A DNA stretch of 64,000 nucleotides from Pseudonocardia benzenivorans CB1190 (GCF_000196675.2 NC_015312.1:6898501-6962500); one strand, 5' to 3'. Positions 44,199 through 53,468 are shown, numbered from the stretch's first letter. Made by a program: numbers and translations. The notes: generated by a model from the sequence alone, not told the origin.

Positions 44199-44786
44199 TC
44201 ACGCCTTGTCGGAGTCGGAGACCCGCCAGCTCGAACCGTCGTTCACCACGAGGAGCACGAGGGTGAGCGCGTCGGTGGGCACGGTGACGTGCACCGAGGC
44301 CGGGGAGACGCGCACCGGCGTCGGCGGTCCGGTGACGCGCGACGCCGGGACGTTGCCCGGGTCGACGCTGCCGAGGACGCCCAGGTACTCGTCGGTCGTG
44401 TACGGCCTGAGCCCGGCGAGCCACTGCGCTGACGTCGTCCCCGACGGGTGGTTGACCCAGGCGGCGGCCCAGGAGGCGGCGGCCGCCAGGGCCTGCGGCG
44501 GGGCCTGGTCGAGCGGCAGCGTCGTCGGGGTCAGGGGCGTGACCGGCGGCAGCACCGTCGGCGAGGCCCCGGCGCCGCCGCTGCCGACCGGGGCACCCGC
44601 GGACGGCTGCCCGGCGGTGGGGCGGGCTGCGGACGCCGGCTTGGTGGCCGTGATGGCGACGCTCACCAGCGCGGCCAGCGCGATGACCACGACGACCGTC
44701 CCGGCCAGCCGCAACGGTGAGCGCAGGGGCCACTGCCACAGCGCCCGGTAGGCGGCCGAGCGGCCGCGGGGAGATCTGATCGGCAC
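44199..44786 (-). CDS. Single-pass membrane protein, VirB8/TcpC-like by position and fold
   Basis: A 195-residue protein. A basic N terminus is followed by one transmembrane helix (LAGTVVVVIALAALVSVAIT) near residue 35, a Pro/Thr-rich linker, and an extracytoplasmic domain of about 100 residues (ALAAAASWAAAWVNHPSGT, then VHVTVPTDALTLVLLVVNDGSSWRV). That layout matches the VirB8/TcpC NTF2-like family of conjugation systems, which also ends in a beta-sheet with a conserved Trp. Sequence evidence alone is weak. It lies between the VirB6-like and NlpC genes with a two-base gap to the former. Confidence 0.7.
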   Translation of the reverse strand: MPIRSPRGRSAAYRALWQWPLRSPLRLAGTVVVVIALAALVSVAITATKPASAARPTAGQPSAGAPVGSGGAGASPTVLPPVTPLTPTTLPLDQAPPQALAAAASWAAAWVNHPSGTTSAQWLAGLRPYTTDEYLGVLGSVDPGNVPASRVTGPPTPVRVSPASVHVTVPTDALTLVLLVVNDGSSWRVSDSDKA

Positions 44787-44788
44787 CG

Positions 44789-46765
44789 TCAGCCGTCCTC
44801 GCTGCTGCCGTAGGCAGGTCGTGCCCCGGCCCGGGGCCGGTAGATGCGGTAGACCGGGACGCCGTCGACGAGCTCGGGATCGACGGCACGCGGGCGCGTC
44901 CGCGTGGGCGCGGCGTCGGGGCGGCGGTAGATGACGCGCTCGTCGACCTCACCGGGGTCCGACCGGCCGGGCACGCCAGCAGCACGAGCCGTCCCGCCAC
45001 CCGGGCCGGCGGCGAGGGCCCGCGGGCCGGATCCGGCGCCGAGCGCCGCGGTGCCGGGCGCCTGCACCTCGTTGCGCCGTCGAGACTGCCGCGCGGCGGA
45101 GCCGCCGCCGACGACGGTCGCGGTGGCGGTGACGGTCTCCGGCCGCCCGGCGTCGGGGTCGTCGGCGGCGCCGCCCGCCTGCCGCTCGGTCCACCAGCGC
45201 GACTGCCGGTCGTCGGCGGGGGCGCCGCGGAAGCGCCGCCACACACCCGACATCGGGCCGCCGCCCACTCCCGGCACGATGCCGCCGAACTGGTCGCGGG
45301 TCAGCGACACCATCGACACCAGCCGGCGGAACGGCCGCGCGACGGCCCACATCACGACGGTGACGACCCCGGTGACCAGCAGCGCGAGCCAGAGGTCGAT
45401 GCCGGAGTCGGGCCGGAACAGCGACACGACGAGCAGCGCGTGCAGCCCCGCGAGCGCGCCGACGACGAGCGTGTTGACGATCGCCGCGCCCGCGACCCGC
45501 AGCAGCGCGGGCAGCACCTCGGGTTTGAGGACGGCCACGACGGCGATGGCGGGCGCGCACATCACCATGAGCCGCAGCAGCAGCATCGCGACGAGCACGA
45601 GGACCTTGGACAGCAGCTGGAACAGCGCGATGCAGATGGCCTGTACGACGGCGAGCAGCCCGGCACCGATCCGGCTGCCGGCCTTGCCCTGGAAGTAGGG
45701 GTAGCGGTCGCCGAGCTGACCGGCGATGTTCGTGAAGTCGGTCTTCTTCTGCTGCGCGAGCTGGGCGTTGTCCTGGCCGTCGAGGACCTCGTCGATCGTG
45801 AAGGTCTGGGCGCGCAGCAGGTCGCGGCCGAACTGCTGGGCCTGCGGCACGTCGGGGGAGCCGAACTCGCCGCGCTCCCAGTTGCGGTAGATGACCTGGT
45901 CGACGAGGACCGTCGGCAGGGTGTCGCGGGTGCCGAGACCGACCTGGGAGAGGAACCCCTCCTGCATCTGCGTGACGCCGTCGAGGAGCAGGTTGTCGGC
46001 GGCCTTGGACCAGTCGACCGGCGTCAGGTACGCGGCCGACCCGATCAGCAGCGCGAGTGCTGCGAAGGCGGCACGTTGCGTCTGTCTGGCCAGGTCGCCC
46101 CGCATCGCCAGCACGATGAGGATGACCGCGAGGATCAGCAGCGCGACGCCGATGAACGTCGTGAAGACGGCGTCGTACATGGCCTTCGTCGCCGTCGAGA
46201 TGATCGAGTCGAGCGGGCTGAGCAGCGCGCCGCCCGAGGCGATCAGGTAGTGCGCCCAGTTCACCCCCGCGACGGTGAGCTTCGCGATGTTGAACGTCTG
46301 GTTGCCCAGCCAGGTGTCGGTGGTCGTCGCGGGGTTGAGGACGGCCGAGCCCGCGCAGCCCAGGTCGTAGTTGTGCCAGACCATGCCCGCGTAGCCGACC
46401 TCGCGGTAGACGCTGCCGGGCTCACCGGCGTCCGGACGCAGCGCGTCGAGCGAGCCGACGAGGCCCGTGCCGGGCCGGTCGGGCTCGGGGGCCTCCTTGC
46501 AGTCCAGCGGCTGGGCCATCGCGGGGGTGCCGACGAGCGCCGACCCGCCCATCAGTGCGACGACGACCAGCAACGCGGCGGCACGCCTCGGGATGGGCCG
46601 GACGGTGTCGGAGCGCTCGGCGAGGAACCGGGACGGGTCGCCGACGTCGACGAGCGCGGCGCGCCGCTCGCGCAGCCGTCGTCTGCGGGCCGCGAGCACC
46701 GCGACCAGCACGACACACAGGACGACCCACGGACCTGCGCCCGCGGTGGGGTCCGCCCCGGTCAC
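44789..46765 (-). CDS. VirB6/TrbL-like multi-spanning membrane protein
   Basis: A 658-residue protein. It begins with one helix, then a signal-like segment (AAALLVVVALMGGSALVG), an extracytoplasmic domain, and a core of five to six helices such as VGVALLILAVILIVLAM, ALFQLLSKVLVLVAMLLLRLMVM, VNTLVVGALAGLHALLV and ALLVTGVVTVVMWAV. The cytoplasmic tail of about 190 residues is disordered and ends AYGSSEDG. The architecture fits the VirB6/TrbL channel component of type IV systems. GTG 46765 overlaps the VirB4-like stop. There is no homology by eye to ESX membrane proteins. Confidence 0.8.
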   Translation of the reverse strand: MTGADPTAGAGPWVVLCVVLVAVLAARRRRLRERRAALVDVGDPSRFLAERSDTVRPIPRRAAALLVVVALMGGSALVGTPAMAQPLDCKEAPEPDRPGTGLVGSLDALRPDAGEPGSVYREVGYAGMVWHNYDLGCAGSAVLNPATTTDTWLGNQTFNIAKLTVAGVNWAHYLIASGGALLSPLDSIISTATKAMYDAVFTTFIGVALLILAVILIVLAMRGDLARQTQRAAFAALALLIGSAAYLTPVDWSKAADNLLLDGVTQMQEGFLSQVGLGTRDTLPTVLVDQVIYRNWERGEFGSPDVPQAQQFGRDLLRAQTFTIDEVLDGQDNAQLAQQKKTDFTNIAGQLGDRYPYFQGKAGSRIGAGLLAVVQAICIALFQLLSKVLVLVAMLLLRLMVMCAPAIAVVAVLKPEVLPALLRVAGAAIVNTLVVGALAGLHALLVVSLFRPDSGIDLWLALLVTGVVTVVMWAVARPFRRLVSMVSLTRDQFGGIVPGVGGGPMSGVWRRFRGAPADDRQSRWWTERQAGGAADDPDAGRPETVTATATVVGGGSAARQSRRRNEVQAPGTAALGAGSGPRALAAGPGGGTARAAGVPGRSDPGEVDERVIYRRPDAAPTRTRPRAVDPELVDGVPVYRIYRPRAGARPAYGSSEDG

Positions 46766-49700
46766 CGCCCGGCCTCGCCGGCACCCACCCCGGTGGAGGC
46801 ACCGTCGACGACGCCCTCGTCCGCCCGCCCGCCGTCGCCCGCCCGCCCGCCGTCGTCCGCCCGCCCGCCGGCGGCGTGGTCGTCGTCGAGAAGGCCGTCG
46901 TCGAGGTGGTCCTCGTCGTCGAGCAGCGCGAGGTCCTCGTCGGCGAGCAGCTCGGCCTCCGACGGGACGACGGTCCCGCGTTCGAGCACGACGTCGTCGG
47001 GCGCGGCGGGCCCGAGCACGACGCGCTGCCCGTTGCGCAGGGTGCCGAGCTCCTCGAGGTCGACGTCGCCGTCGAGGTCGAGCCGGCCCGGGCGGAGCCG
47101 TTGCGGCACGGAGCGGTCCGTCGGCTCGTCGGGCGCGCGGACCTCCGGTGGGATGCCGGGCGCCGCGACCCGGGTCGCGTCCGGGTTCGTGTCGAGCGCC
47201 TCGCGGACGTGCTCGAGGTGCGGTGCCTCCAGGTCGATGCGGATCTTCTCGACGCCGCCGTGGCCGTCGGCGAAGACGAACTGGCGCGGGGTGTCGTCGG
47301 GGCGGTCGTCGTGGCGGGGCCGCGGCGACAGCGTCCCCAGCATCTCCTCGTAGCCGACCCCGGTGGGCACGCGCAGCAGCCGCAGCGCGTCGCCCTGGGC
47401 CTCCTCGTCGTCGGTGCGCCCGACGAACACGGCGTTGACCAGCGACGCGAACCCCGACACGCGCAGCAGGTCGCCCGCCAGCTGGGAGGCGAAGAGGGCG
47501 CGGACGTTGAACTTGCGGGAGTCGCGGGCGAGCCGGTCGATCAGCACCTTGCCCGTGGGCACCTGCGAGAGGAAGTGCGTCTCGTCGAGAGCAACGCCCT
47601 TGCGCAGGTTGCGGTCGGACTCGTAGATCGTCCGCTGGGTCAGCCACGACGCCAGGTTCAGCAGCTCGACGGCCAGCGACTCGGAGTCGGTCCACTCCTC
47701 GCGCGGGCTGCCGGGCCGGGGCAGCGTCATGCCCTGCATCGTCAGGACGGTGAGCCGGAAGTCCTGGTGGGCGGCCCAGGGATCCTCGCGGGAGGTGTCG
47801 GGGAACAGCAGCGCGGCCTGCGGCAGCTCGCGGCGTTCCTCGAGGAAGTCGGCGACGACGCCCGCGTGCTCCTCGCCCTCGCGCGCGTGCCGGCGCAGCG
47901 CGTCGATGACCTGGCCGGGGTGCCGGTCGGTCGCGCCGCCGACCTCCCGGACCGCCCGCAGCAGCACGATCCTGGTGTGCGGCATCCGCGCCACGTCGTA
48001 GGGCAGCAGGCCGGTGAGGACGTCGAGGACGAGCCTGCGCCGGGTCGCCGCGGCCAACGACCGCTCGCGCCGCCACGCCCGCTCGGGGTCCTCGTCGTCG
48101 GCGAAGTGCTCGAACCGCGGCTCGGCGACCACCCGGTACGGGTTGAGGATGCCCGGGTCGGCGCGCAGCAGGTTGATGTGCCGCGAGAACGGCGCGAGCT
48201 CCGGCAGGCGGGTCAGCTCGGCGAGCGGGCCGGAGGGGTCGAGCAGCGTCCAGCGCGCGCCCGCCCGCAGCGTCTTGTAGACGATGAGCCCGGTGAGGAA
48301 CGACTTGCCCGAGCCCAGGCCGCCGACGATGGCGGTGAGGCCGGAGGCCCGTCGGACCTCCTGGGCGAGCCAGGGGTCCCACGCGACGGGCCGCCGCGTC
48401 GCCGTGCAGGTCTCGCCGATCATGATGCCGCGCCGGTCACCGACGCTCGCCGTCGCGGCGGGGACGGCCGCGGCCGCCCACGTCACCGAGCCCCGCCGGC
48501 GGTACGCGGTCGACGCCAGCGGCTCACCCGGGATGAACTCCCGCGCGTAGCGGTACTGCGCCTCGGGATGCTCGATGAGGACCTTGGGGCGGTAGAGGTC
48601 GAGGACCTGCTGGGCACGGGTGACGGCCTCGGCCTCGTCGCGCCCGGAGACGGCGATGCGCCACCACCCGTAGAGCCGGGTGTTGAGCTGGGTGAGCCCG
48701 CTCGTGACCTCGTCCTCGACCTGCAGCACACGGTCGGCCTGGCGGGCCAGCGACATCGGAGGCTCGAGGTCGTGGTCGTGGGTGTAGTGCCGGATCTGGC
48801 TGCGCACCTTGCCCATCTGGCGCTGCAGCTCGCCCGTGACGTCCTCGGGGCGGCGGATGTACATCCGCGCGGACCACTCGACGGGGAAGGGCAGCCGGTC
48901 GGAGTGCTGCATCCACGGGTCGTCGACCTCGGGGATGCGCAACCCCTCCATCAGCCCCACCGACAGCACCGCGACGTTGCGCTGCACCGTTTGCGAGCGC
49001 ACCCGGCCGATGACCTTGACCGTCGGCGCGTAGGGCTCCTGGGTGACCGAGACGCCCTCGGTGAACGTGGCGAGGTCCTCGACCTCCCACCGGCCCGTGC
49101 CGCTGGGCACCGACGCCAGCGACCGCGGCGCGGGCAGCCCCAGCGCGACCGACCGGTGCATCAGCCAGGCGATGTCCTCGGCGGAGGCGGGCACCGCGTC
49201 GAGGCCGCTGCCCGCCACGACGACGTCGAGGTGGTTGACCTCGGACTCCAGCGCCGCGAGCTCGGCGCGCGCGGCGGCGGGCAGGAACCGGTCGAGCACG
49301 GGCGCGGCCAGGTCGGCCCAGCGGTCGAGCATGCCGCGCCCGGAGACCTCGATGCCGAGGAAGACCTCCTTGTCCGACATCGACAGGCCCATGAGGTGCC
49401 GCTGCTCGCCCTCGAGGAAGCCGTCCCACCCCAGCGCGCCTGCGACGTCGGGCATGCGCCCCACCGCGTTGTTGTCGAACGACTCCGCCCAGACGTGGAC
49501 GGGGTACGGGCGGGTCGTGACGCGCAGGTGCAACCACCGGCCCTGCAGCTCGCCCAGCTGCGCGGCGATCTGACGGATCAGGATCTCGCGCTGGCCGTCG
49601 CTGCGGAAGCTCCACGCCTGCGCGGCGAGCCGGTACCAGGCCATGACCTGCGTGCCGGTGCGGGTGAGGTGGCCGTCGATCGAGCGGAGCGCGATGTCGG

Positions 49701-49818
49701 GGGTGTAGCCGTCGGCCTTCAGCTCGCCCGCGAGGGAGCGTCCGCGCCGCCGCCTCGGGCCGGCGGTGGCGACGGAGTCGCGGTCGCGGGTGCTGTCCCC
49801 GCCCCTACGCCGGGCCAC
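46762..49818 (-). CDS. VirB4-like secretion ATPase
   Basis: An ATPase of 1018 residues of the VirB4/TraC type that powers type IV secretion. The N-terminal half is a family-specific domain (DGHLTRTGTQVMAWYRLAAQAWSF near the start). Walker A GGLGSGKSF is near residue 500 and Walker B-type VALDETHFL near residue 740. The last 140 residues are highly acidic and repetitive (DDEDHLDDGLLDDD and GRADDGGRA repeats), an unusual tail. GTG 49818 was chosen because it overlaps the VirB3-like gene by 14 bases; a start 16 codons further on is possible. No membrane helix is seen. Confidence 0.88.
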   Translation of the reverse strand: MARRRGGDSTRDRDSVATAGPRRRRGRSLAGELKADGYTPDIALRSIDGHLTRTGTQVMAWYRLAAQAWSFRSDGQREILIRQIAAQLGELQGRWLHLRVTTRPYPVHVWAESFDNNAVGRMPDVAGALGWDGFLEGEQRHLMGLSMSDKEVFLGIEVSGRGMLDRWADLAAPVLDRFLPAAARAELAALESEVNHLDVVVAGSGLDAVPASAEDIAWLMHRSVALGLPAPRSLASVPSGTGRWEVEDLATFTEGVSVTQEPYAPTVKVIGRVRSQTVQRNVAVLSVGLMEGLRIPEVDDPWMQHSDRLPFPVEWSARMYIRRPEDVTGELQRQMGKVRSQIRHYTHDHDLEPPMSLARQADRVLQVEDEVTSGLTQLNTRLYGWWRIAVSGRDEAEAVTRAQQVLDLYRPKVLIEHPEAQYRYAREFIPGEPLASTAYRRRGSVTWAAAAVPAATASVGDRRGIMIGETCTATRRPVAWDPWLAQEVRRASGLTAIVGGLGSGKSFLTGLIVYKTLRAGARWTLLDPSGPLAELTRLPELAPFSRHINLLRADPGILNPYRVVAEPRFEHFADDEDPERAWRRERSLAAATRRRLVLDVLTGLLPYDVARMPHTRIVLLRAVREVGGATDRHPGQVIDALRRHAREGEEHAGVVADFLEERRELPQAALLFPDTSREDPWAAHQDFRLTVLTMQGMTLPRPGSPREEWTDSESLAVELLNLASWLTQRTIYESDRNLRKGVALDETHFLSQVPTGKVLIDRLARDSRKFNVRALFASQLAGDLLRVSGFASLVNAVFVGRTDDEEAQGDALRLLRVPTGVGYEEMLGTLSPRPRHDDRPDDTPRQFVFADGHGGVEKIRIDLEAPHLEHVREALDTNPDATRVAAPGIPPEVRAPDEPTDRSVPQRLRPGRLDLDGDVDLEELGTLRNGQRVVLGPAAPDDVVLERGTVVPSEAELLADEDLALLDDEDHLDDGLLDDDHAAGGRADDGGRAGDGGRADEGVVDGASTGVGAGEAGR

Positions 49819-50488
49819 CGCGGGTTCCGTTGACGTGGTCGGCGACGGTGCGCACCGGACGGGCCGGCGGCGGGGGCGTCCGCCCGACGATCCGGCGCCC
49901 GCCCCTCGCCGAACGGCGGCTCGGTTCGTCGGGCTTCCCGGGCGTTCCGACGCGGACGGGCGCCGCGCGGCCCGGTCCCACGGTCCAGGGACGCGGCGGC
50001 TGCGCGGCCGCGCGTGGCCCGGCGGGCTCGGCCACACGCGCCGCGGCCGGGTCGACGACGCGCGATCCGGAGCTGTCGTGGCCCCGCGGGCCGGTGGAAC
50101 TGCCCTTTCGGCGGGCCGTCCGGGCGAGCGGAGCGGACTGCCGGACGGTGACCCGGCCGGTGCGGATGACGCCCCCGCGGACCGCGGTGCGCTCGCGGGG
50201 ACCCGTCACCTCGTGCCGGAACAGCGAGACGATCTGCCCGAGCGGACGGTCGTAGTTGATCCTCTTGCCGATGAACCGGGTGATGACGATGGTCAGCAGC
50301 AGGGCCCAGGCGACCGAGAAGAAGTCGAGGCTGATCCCGATGCGCCGCTGCACGAACATCACGACGATCATGACGAACAGGCCGAGCCCGTAGCTCACGT
50401 AGCGCGCGCGCCACGGGAAGGTCGCGCGCGGGGGGCCCAGCCAGACGGCATCGACGCGGTACACCTCGTCGTCAGTGCGGACGAGCAC
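49805..50488 (-). CDS. PrgI/VirB3-like membrane protein
   Basis: A 227-residue protein. Two membrane helices (RYVSYGLGLFVMIVVMFVQ and FFSVAWALLLTIVITRFIGK) lie within residues about 30-75, followed by a long basic, Pro/Arg-rich tail. Small two-helix proteins of this kind, called PrgI or VirB3, precede the VirB4 ATPase in Gram-positive conjugation operons, as here. The tail is much longer than usual. GTG 50488 starts the frame and lies four bases after the VirB2-like stop; the end overlaps the VirB4-like gene. Confidence 0.75.
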   Translation of the reverse strand: MLVRTDDEVYRVDAVWLGPPRATFPWRARYVSYGLGLFVMIVVMFVQRRIGISLDFFSVAWALLLTIVITRFIGKRINYDRPLGQIVSLFRHEVTGPRERTAVRGGVIRTGRVTVRQSAPLARTARRKGSSTGPRGHDSSGSRVVDPAAARVAEPAGPRAAAQPPRPWTVGPGRAAPVRVGTPGKPDEPSRRSARGGRRIVGRTPPPPARPVRTVADHVNGTRGGPA

Positions 50489-50492
50489 TCGA

Positions 50493-50756
50493 TCACCCGG
50501 TGATCAACGAGGCGAGGAAGCTGCCGACCTGTGGGCCCGTCCCCGAGACGGCGATACCCAGCGCGACGAGGCCGATGATGAGACCCACGCTCCGCCTGGC
50601 GACACCCGCGTTGTCACCCCGGCCACCGATCCAGAGCAGGATGATCGCGATCCCCAGCAGGATCAGCGGAACGATGTTGTTCTGGATCCAACCCTGCAGG
50701 CCGTTGGTCGTCACCTGCGCAACCCAGAGGGTCACCCCTCCCGCGGCGGCGCTCAT
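50493..50756 (-). CDS. VirB2-like small pilin/membrane protein
   Basis: An 87-residue membrane protein with two helices (IVPLILLGIAIILLWIGG and VGLIIGLVALGIAVSG) joined by a short charged loop, the size and shape of TrbC/VirB2-type subunits. ATG 50756 is preceded by GAGGAGG at about eight bases, the best ribosome-binding site in the operon. It is the first gene of the VirB2-B3-B4-B6-B8-B1-like array. No signal peptide cleavage site is evident. Confidence 0.75.
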   Translation of the reverse strand: MSAAAGGVTLWVAQVTTNGLQGWIQNNIVPLILLGIAIILLWIGGRGDNAGVARRSVGLIIGLVALGIAVSGTGPQVGSFLASLITG

Positions 50757-50958
50757 GACGATTCCTCCTCGTGATGTCCCGACGGCGACATCGTGTGCAC
50801 CGTACCGGGGGCTCTCCCTGACGGCCCGGGGGCGTGGGCCGACCGAGTCAAGCATGCCGACCGGACGAAAATAAGCGTCAGGCGACGACGTTGACCAGTT
50901 GTCGGAGCGGTTCACATGCGGACTGCGACGGTCTCGCGACACCTTCATCCGAACGGGC

Positions 50959-50974
50959 GACGCTACAAAGCGTC
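50959..50974. other. Short hairpin in the gap between the T4SS-like operon and the Fe-S gene
   Basis: GACGCT-ACAA-AGCGTC at 50959-50974 in a 284-base gap. It lies downstream of the iron-sulfur oxidoreductase gene and could end its transcript. The same gap must hold the promoter of the VirB2-like gene; an imperfect GTCACA-ACGG-TGTTAC repeat at 50972-50987 is a possible operator. Nothing else was recognised. Confidence 0.4.
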
Positions 50975-51040
50975 ACAACGGTGTTACGTTCCGCCATCCG
51001 CGCCCGGCCGCCCGAAGGGAGGCAGCCGGGCACGATTCAG

Positions 51041-53335
51041 TCACGTGTTGGCATCCTCCCCGACGGGGCTCTTCTCACCGGTCGTCCCGGCGCCGTCGGC
51101 GCTCCCGTCGCCACGCTTCACCGCGGCCAGCAGCATCTGGGACACGTCCTGGATCTGCACACCCTCGTAACCGCCGCCCGACTGCTTCTCGGTCAGCCCG
51201 TCGGAGAGCATCGTCTTGCAGAAGGGACAGCCGACGGCGATCGTCCCGCCGGCGGCGGCACCGTCGGCGCCGCCGACGCCCGACAGCGTGTCGAGGGCCT
51301 CGGTGGTGCGGGTGACGTTGACCCGCTGGCCGATCCGCTCCTCCATCCACATCCGGGCACCACCCGCGCCGCAGCACATCGAGCGGTCGGCGTGCCGCGG
51401 CATCTCGGTGAGCGTCGCGCCCGCGGCCGCGACGAGCTCGCGCGGCTCGGCATAGACCTCGTTGTGCCGGCCCAGGTAGCACGGGTCGTGGTAGGTGACG
51501 GGCGCACCCTTGTCGGCCGCGGGCTCCGCGACCGGGACGAGCTTGCCCTCGCGCACCAGCTTGTTGAGCAGCTGGGTGTGGTGCACGACCTCGTAGTGCC
51601 CGTCGAGCTGCGGGTACTCGCGGCCGAGGGTGTTGAGGCAGTGCGGGCACGTCGTCACGATCTTGCGGGTGCCGGGCTCGCGCCCCTCGAACACCGCGTT
51701 GAGCACCTCGACGTTCTGCATCGCGAGCATCTGGAAGAGGAACTCGTTGCCGGAGCGCCGCGCCGGGTCGCCGGTGCACGACTCCTCCGGGCCGAGCACC
51801 GTGTAGCCGACGCCCGCGCGGTGCAGCAGCTCGGCCGTCGCGCGGATCGTCTTCTTCTGGTTGTCGTCGAAGGCCCCGGCGCAACCGACCCAGAAGAGGT
51901 ACTCGGTGTCGGCGGAGAGCTCACCGTCGAAGACGGGCACCTCGAAGTCGAGGCCCTTGGTCCACTCCAGGCGGTCCTTGGCGTTCTGGCCCCAGGGGTT
52001 GCCCTTGTTCTCCAGGTTCTTGAAGAGCACGCCGAGCTCGGAGGGGAACTCCGACTCGATCATGACCTGGTGGCGACGCATGTCGATGATGTGGTCGACG
52101 TGCTCGATGTCGACGGGACACTGCTCGACGCACGCGCCGCATGAGGTGCAGGACCAGAGCACGTCGGGATCGATGACGCCGTGCTGCTCCGCGGTACCGA
52201 CGAGCGGGCGCGCCGCCTGCTGCGGACCCGAGCCGAGGACGCGGCCGAAGCCCGACTCCGGGACGCCGTGACCGTGGCCGTTCGTCGCGGCCTCGAGGAC
52301 GTCGAAGTCGACCGACTCGACCTCGGGCAGGTCCTTGCCGCCGATGATGTAGGGCGCCTTCGCGAACAGGTGGTCGCGCAGGTCCATGATCACGAGCTTG
52401 GGGGACAACGGCTTGCCCGTGTTCCAGGCCGGGCACTGGCTCTGGCAGCGACCGCACTCGGTGCAGGTCGCGAAGTCGAGCATGCCCTTCCAGGTGAAGT
52501 CCTCGATCTTGCCGCGGCCGAAGATCGCGTCCTCGTCGGGATCCTCGAAGTCGATCTTCTTGCCGTCCGACATCATCGGCAGCAACGGGCCCAGCGCCTT
52601 GGGCATGCGCTTGGCCGAGACGTTGATCGGCGCCGTGAAGATGTGCAGGTGCTTGCTGTAGGCGACGATCACGAGGAACACGAGCATGACGCCGATGTGC
52701 AGCAGCAGGCCGACGCTCTCGATCACCTCGAGGGTCCCCTGCGACACGCCGTCGAACAGGTGCCCGAGGCCGATCGAGGCCCACGCGCCCGACTTGTAGG
52801 GGAACACCCCGAGCGCCGACGAGGCGGCACGGAAGAAGAACAGCGTCCAGAGGACGTTGAAGATCATGAACAGGATCAGCCAGGCCGGACCCGTGTGGCT
52901 GCCGTAGAACCGCGAGGCACGCGCCTTGCGGTCGGGCGCGTTGCGGATCCGGATGACGGCGAAGACGACCAGCGAGAGCAGGCACAGCACCGCGATGGTG
53001 TCCTGCAGGAAGCCCAGTACCGGCCAGCGCCCGACCCACGGGATGTGGAAGTCGTGGTCGAACAGCGCGCCGTAGGCCTCCAGGTAGACCGTCGCCAGGA
53101 TGACGAACGCCCAGAAGGTGAAGAAGTGCGCCAGCCCCGGCACGGACCACTTGAGCAGCTTCCGCTGGCCGAACACCTCGACGAACTGCGTACGGACCCG
53201 CGCACCGAGGCCGTCGCGGCGGGCGTCGTCGGGCTGGCCGGACTCGACCAGCCGGTAGACCTGCAGCGCGCGGCGGCCGGCGACGGCGACGGCGGCGACC
53301 GTGATCACCAGGCCGATGACCAGTCGGACCAACAC
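51041..53335 (-). CDS. Membrane-bound iron-sulfur oxidoreductase (HdrD/GlpC-like with NarI-like membrane part)
   Basis: A 764-residue electron-transfer protein. About six membrane helices occupy residues 1-260, resembling NarI-type heme or quinone-binding domains. Two 4Fe-4S motifs follow, CTECGRCQSQCP and CTSCGACVEQCP, then two CCG (cysteine-rich) domains with CPHCLNTLGREYP, HDPCYLGRHN, MCCGAGGARMW and GCPFCKTML. It belongs to the actinobacterial Fe-S oxidoreductases thought to couple acyl-CoA dehydrogenase/ETF electrons to the quinone pool. GTG 53335 has GAGGAGG five bases upstream. The promoter region has repeats resembling a TetR site. Confidence 0.92.
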   Translation of the reverse strand: MLVRLVIGLVITVAAVAVAGRRALQVYRLVESGQPDDARRDGLGARVRTQFVEVFGQRKLLKWSVPGLAHFFTFWAFVILATVYLEAYGALFDHDFHIPWVGRWPVLGFLQDTIAVLCLLSLVVFAVIRIRNAPDRKARASRFYGSHTGPAWLILFMIFNVLWTLFFFRAASSALGVFPYKSGAWASIGLGHLFDGVSQGTLEVIESVGLLLHIGVMLVFLVIVAYSKHLHIFTAPINVSAKRMPKALGPLLPMMSDGKKIDFEDPDEDAIFGRGKIEDFTWKGMLDFATCTECGRCQSQCPAWNTGKPLSPKLVIMDLRDHLFAKAPYIIGGKDLPEVESVDFDVLEAATNGHGHGVPESGFGRVLGSGPQQAARPLVGTAEQHGVIDPDVLWSCTSCGACVEQCPVDIEHVDHIIDMRRHQVMIESEFPSELGVLFKNLENKGNPWGQNAKDRLEWTKGLDFEVPVFDGELSADTEYLFWVGCAGAFDDNQKKTIRATAELLHRAGVGYTVLGPEESCTGDPARRSGNEFLFQMLAMQNVEVLNAVFEGREPGTRKIVTTCPHCLNTLGREYPQLDGHYEVVHHTQLLNKLVREGKLVPVAEPAADKGAPVTYHDPCYLGRHNEVYAEPRELVAAAGATLTEMPRHADRSMCCGAGGARMWMEERIGQRVNVTRTTEALDTLSGVGGADGAAAGGTIAVGCPFCKTMLSDGLTEKQSGGGYEGVQIQDVSQMLLAAVKRGDGSADGAGTTGEKSPVGEDANT

Positions 53336-53393
53336 GTGTTCCTCCTCGAACAGCCGGACTCCGCGTGTGGTGGGACGCGGCCCCGTTGGGGCG

Positions 53394-53468
53394 GGAGAGT
53401 AACGCTCCACGCCACCGGGCGCTGGGAAGCACCCGGTTCAATTGTTTAACTAGTTACTGGAGAGTAAC
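53394..53468. promoter_or_regulatory. Repeats in the promoter region of the Fe-S oxidoreductase
   Basis: GGAGAGTAAC occurs at 53394-53403 and again at 53459-53468, and the second copy is half of GTTACT-GGAG-AGTAAC (53453-53468). TTTAACTAGTTACT just before it fits all but one position of the KstR-type pattern TNNAACNNGTTNNA. The AT-rich stretch is unusual for this genome. Confidence 0.5.

Noticed and set aside
43178-50756. Assigning the operon to the ESX (type VII) machinery
   Set aside because: The ATPase is VirB4-like rather than an FtsK/SpoIIIE-type EccC with tandem ATPase domains, and no EccB, EccD or mycosin features are present.
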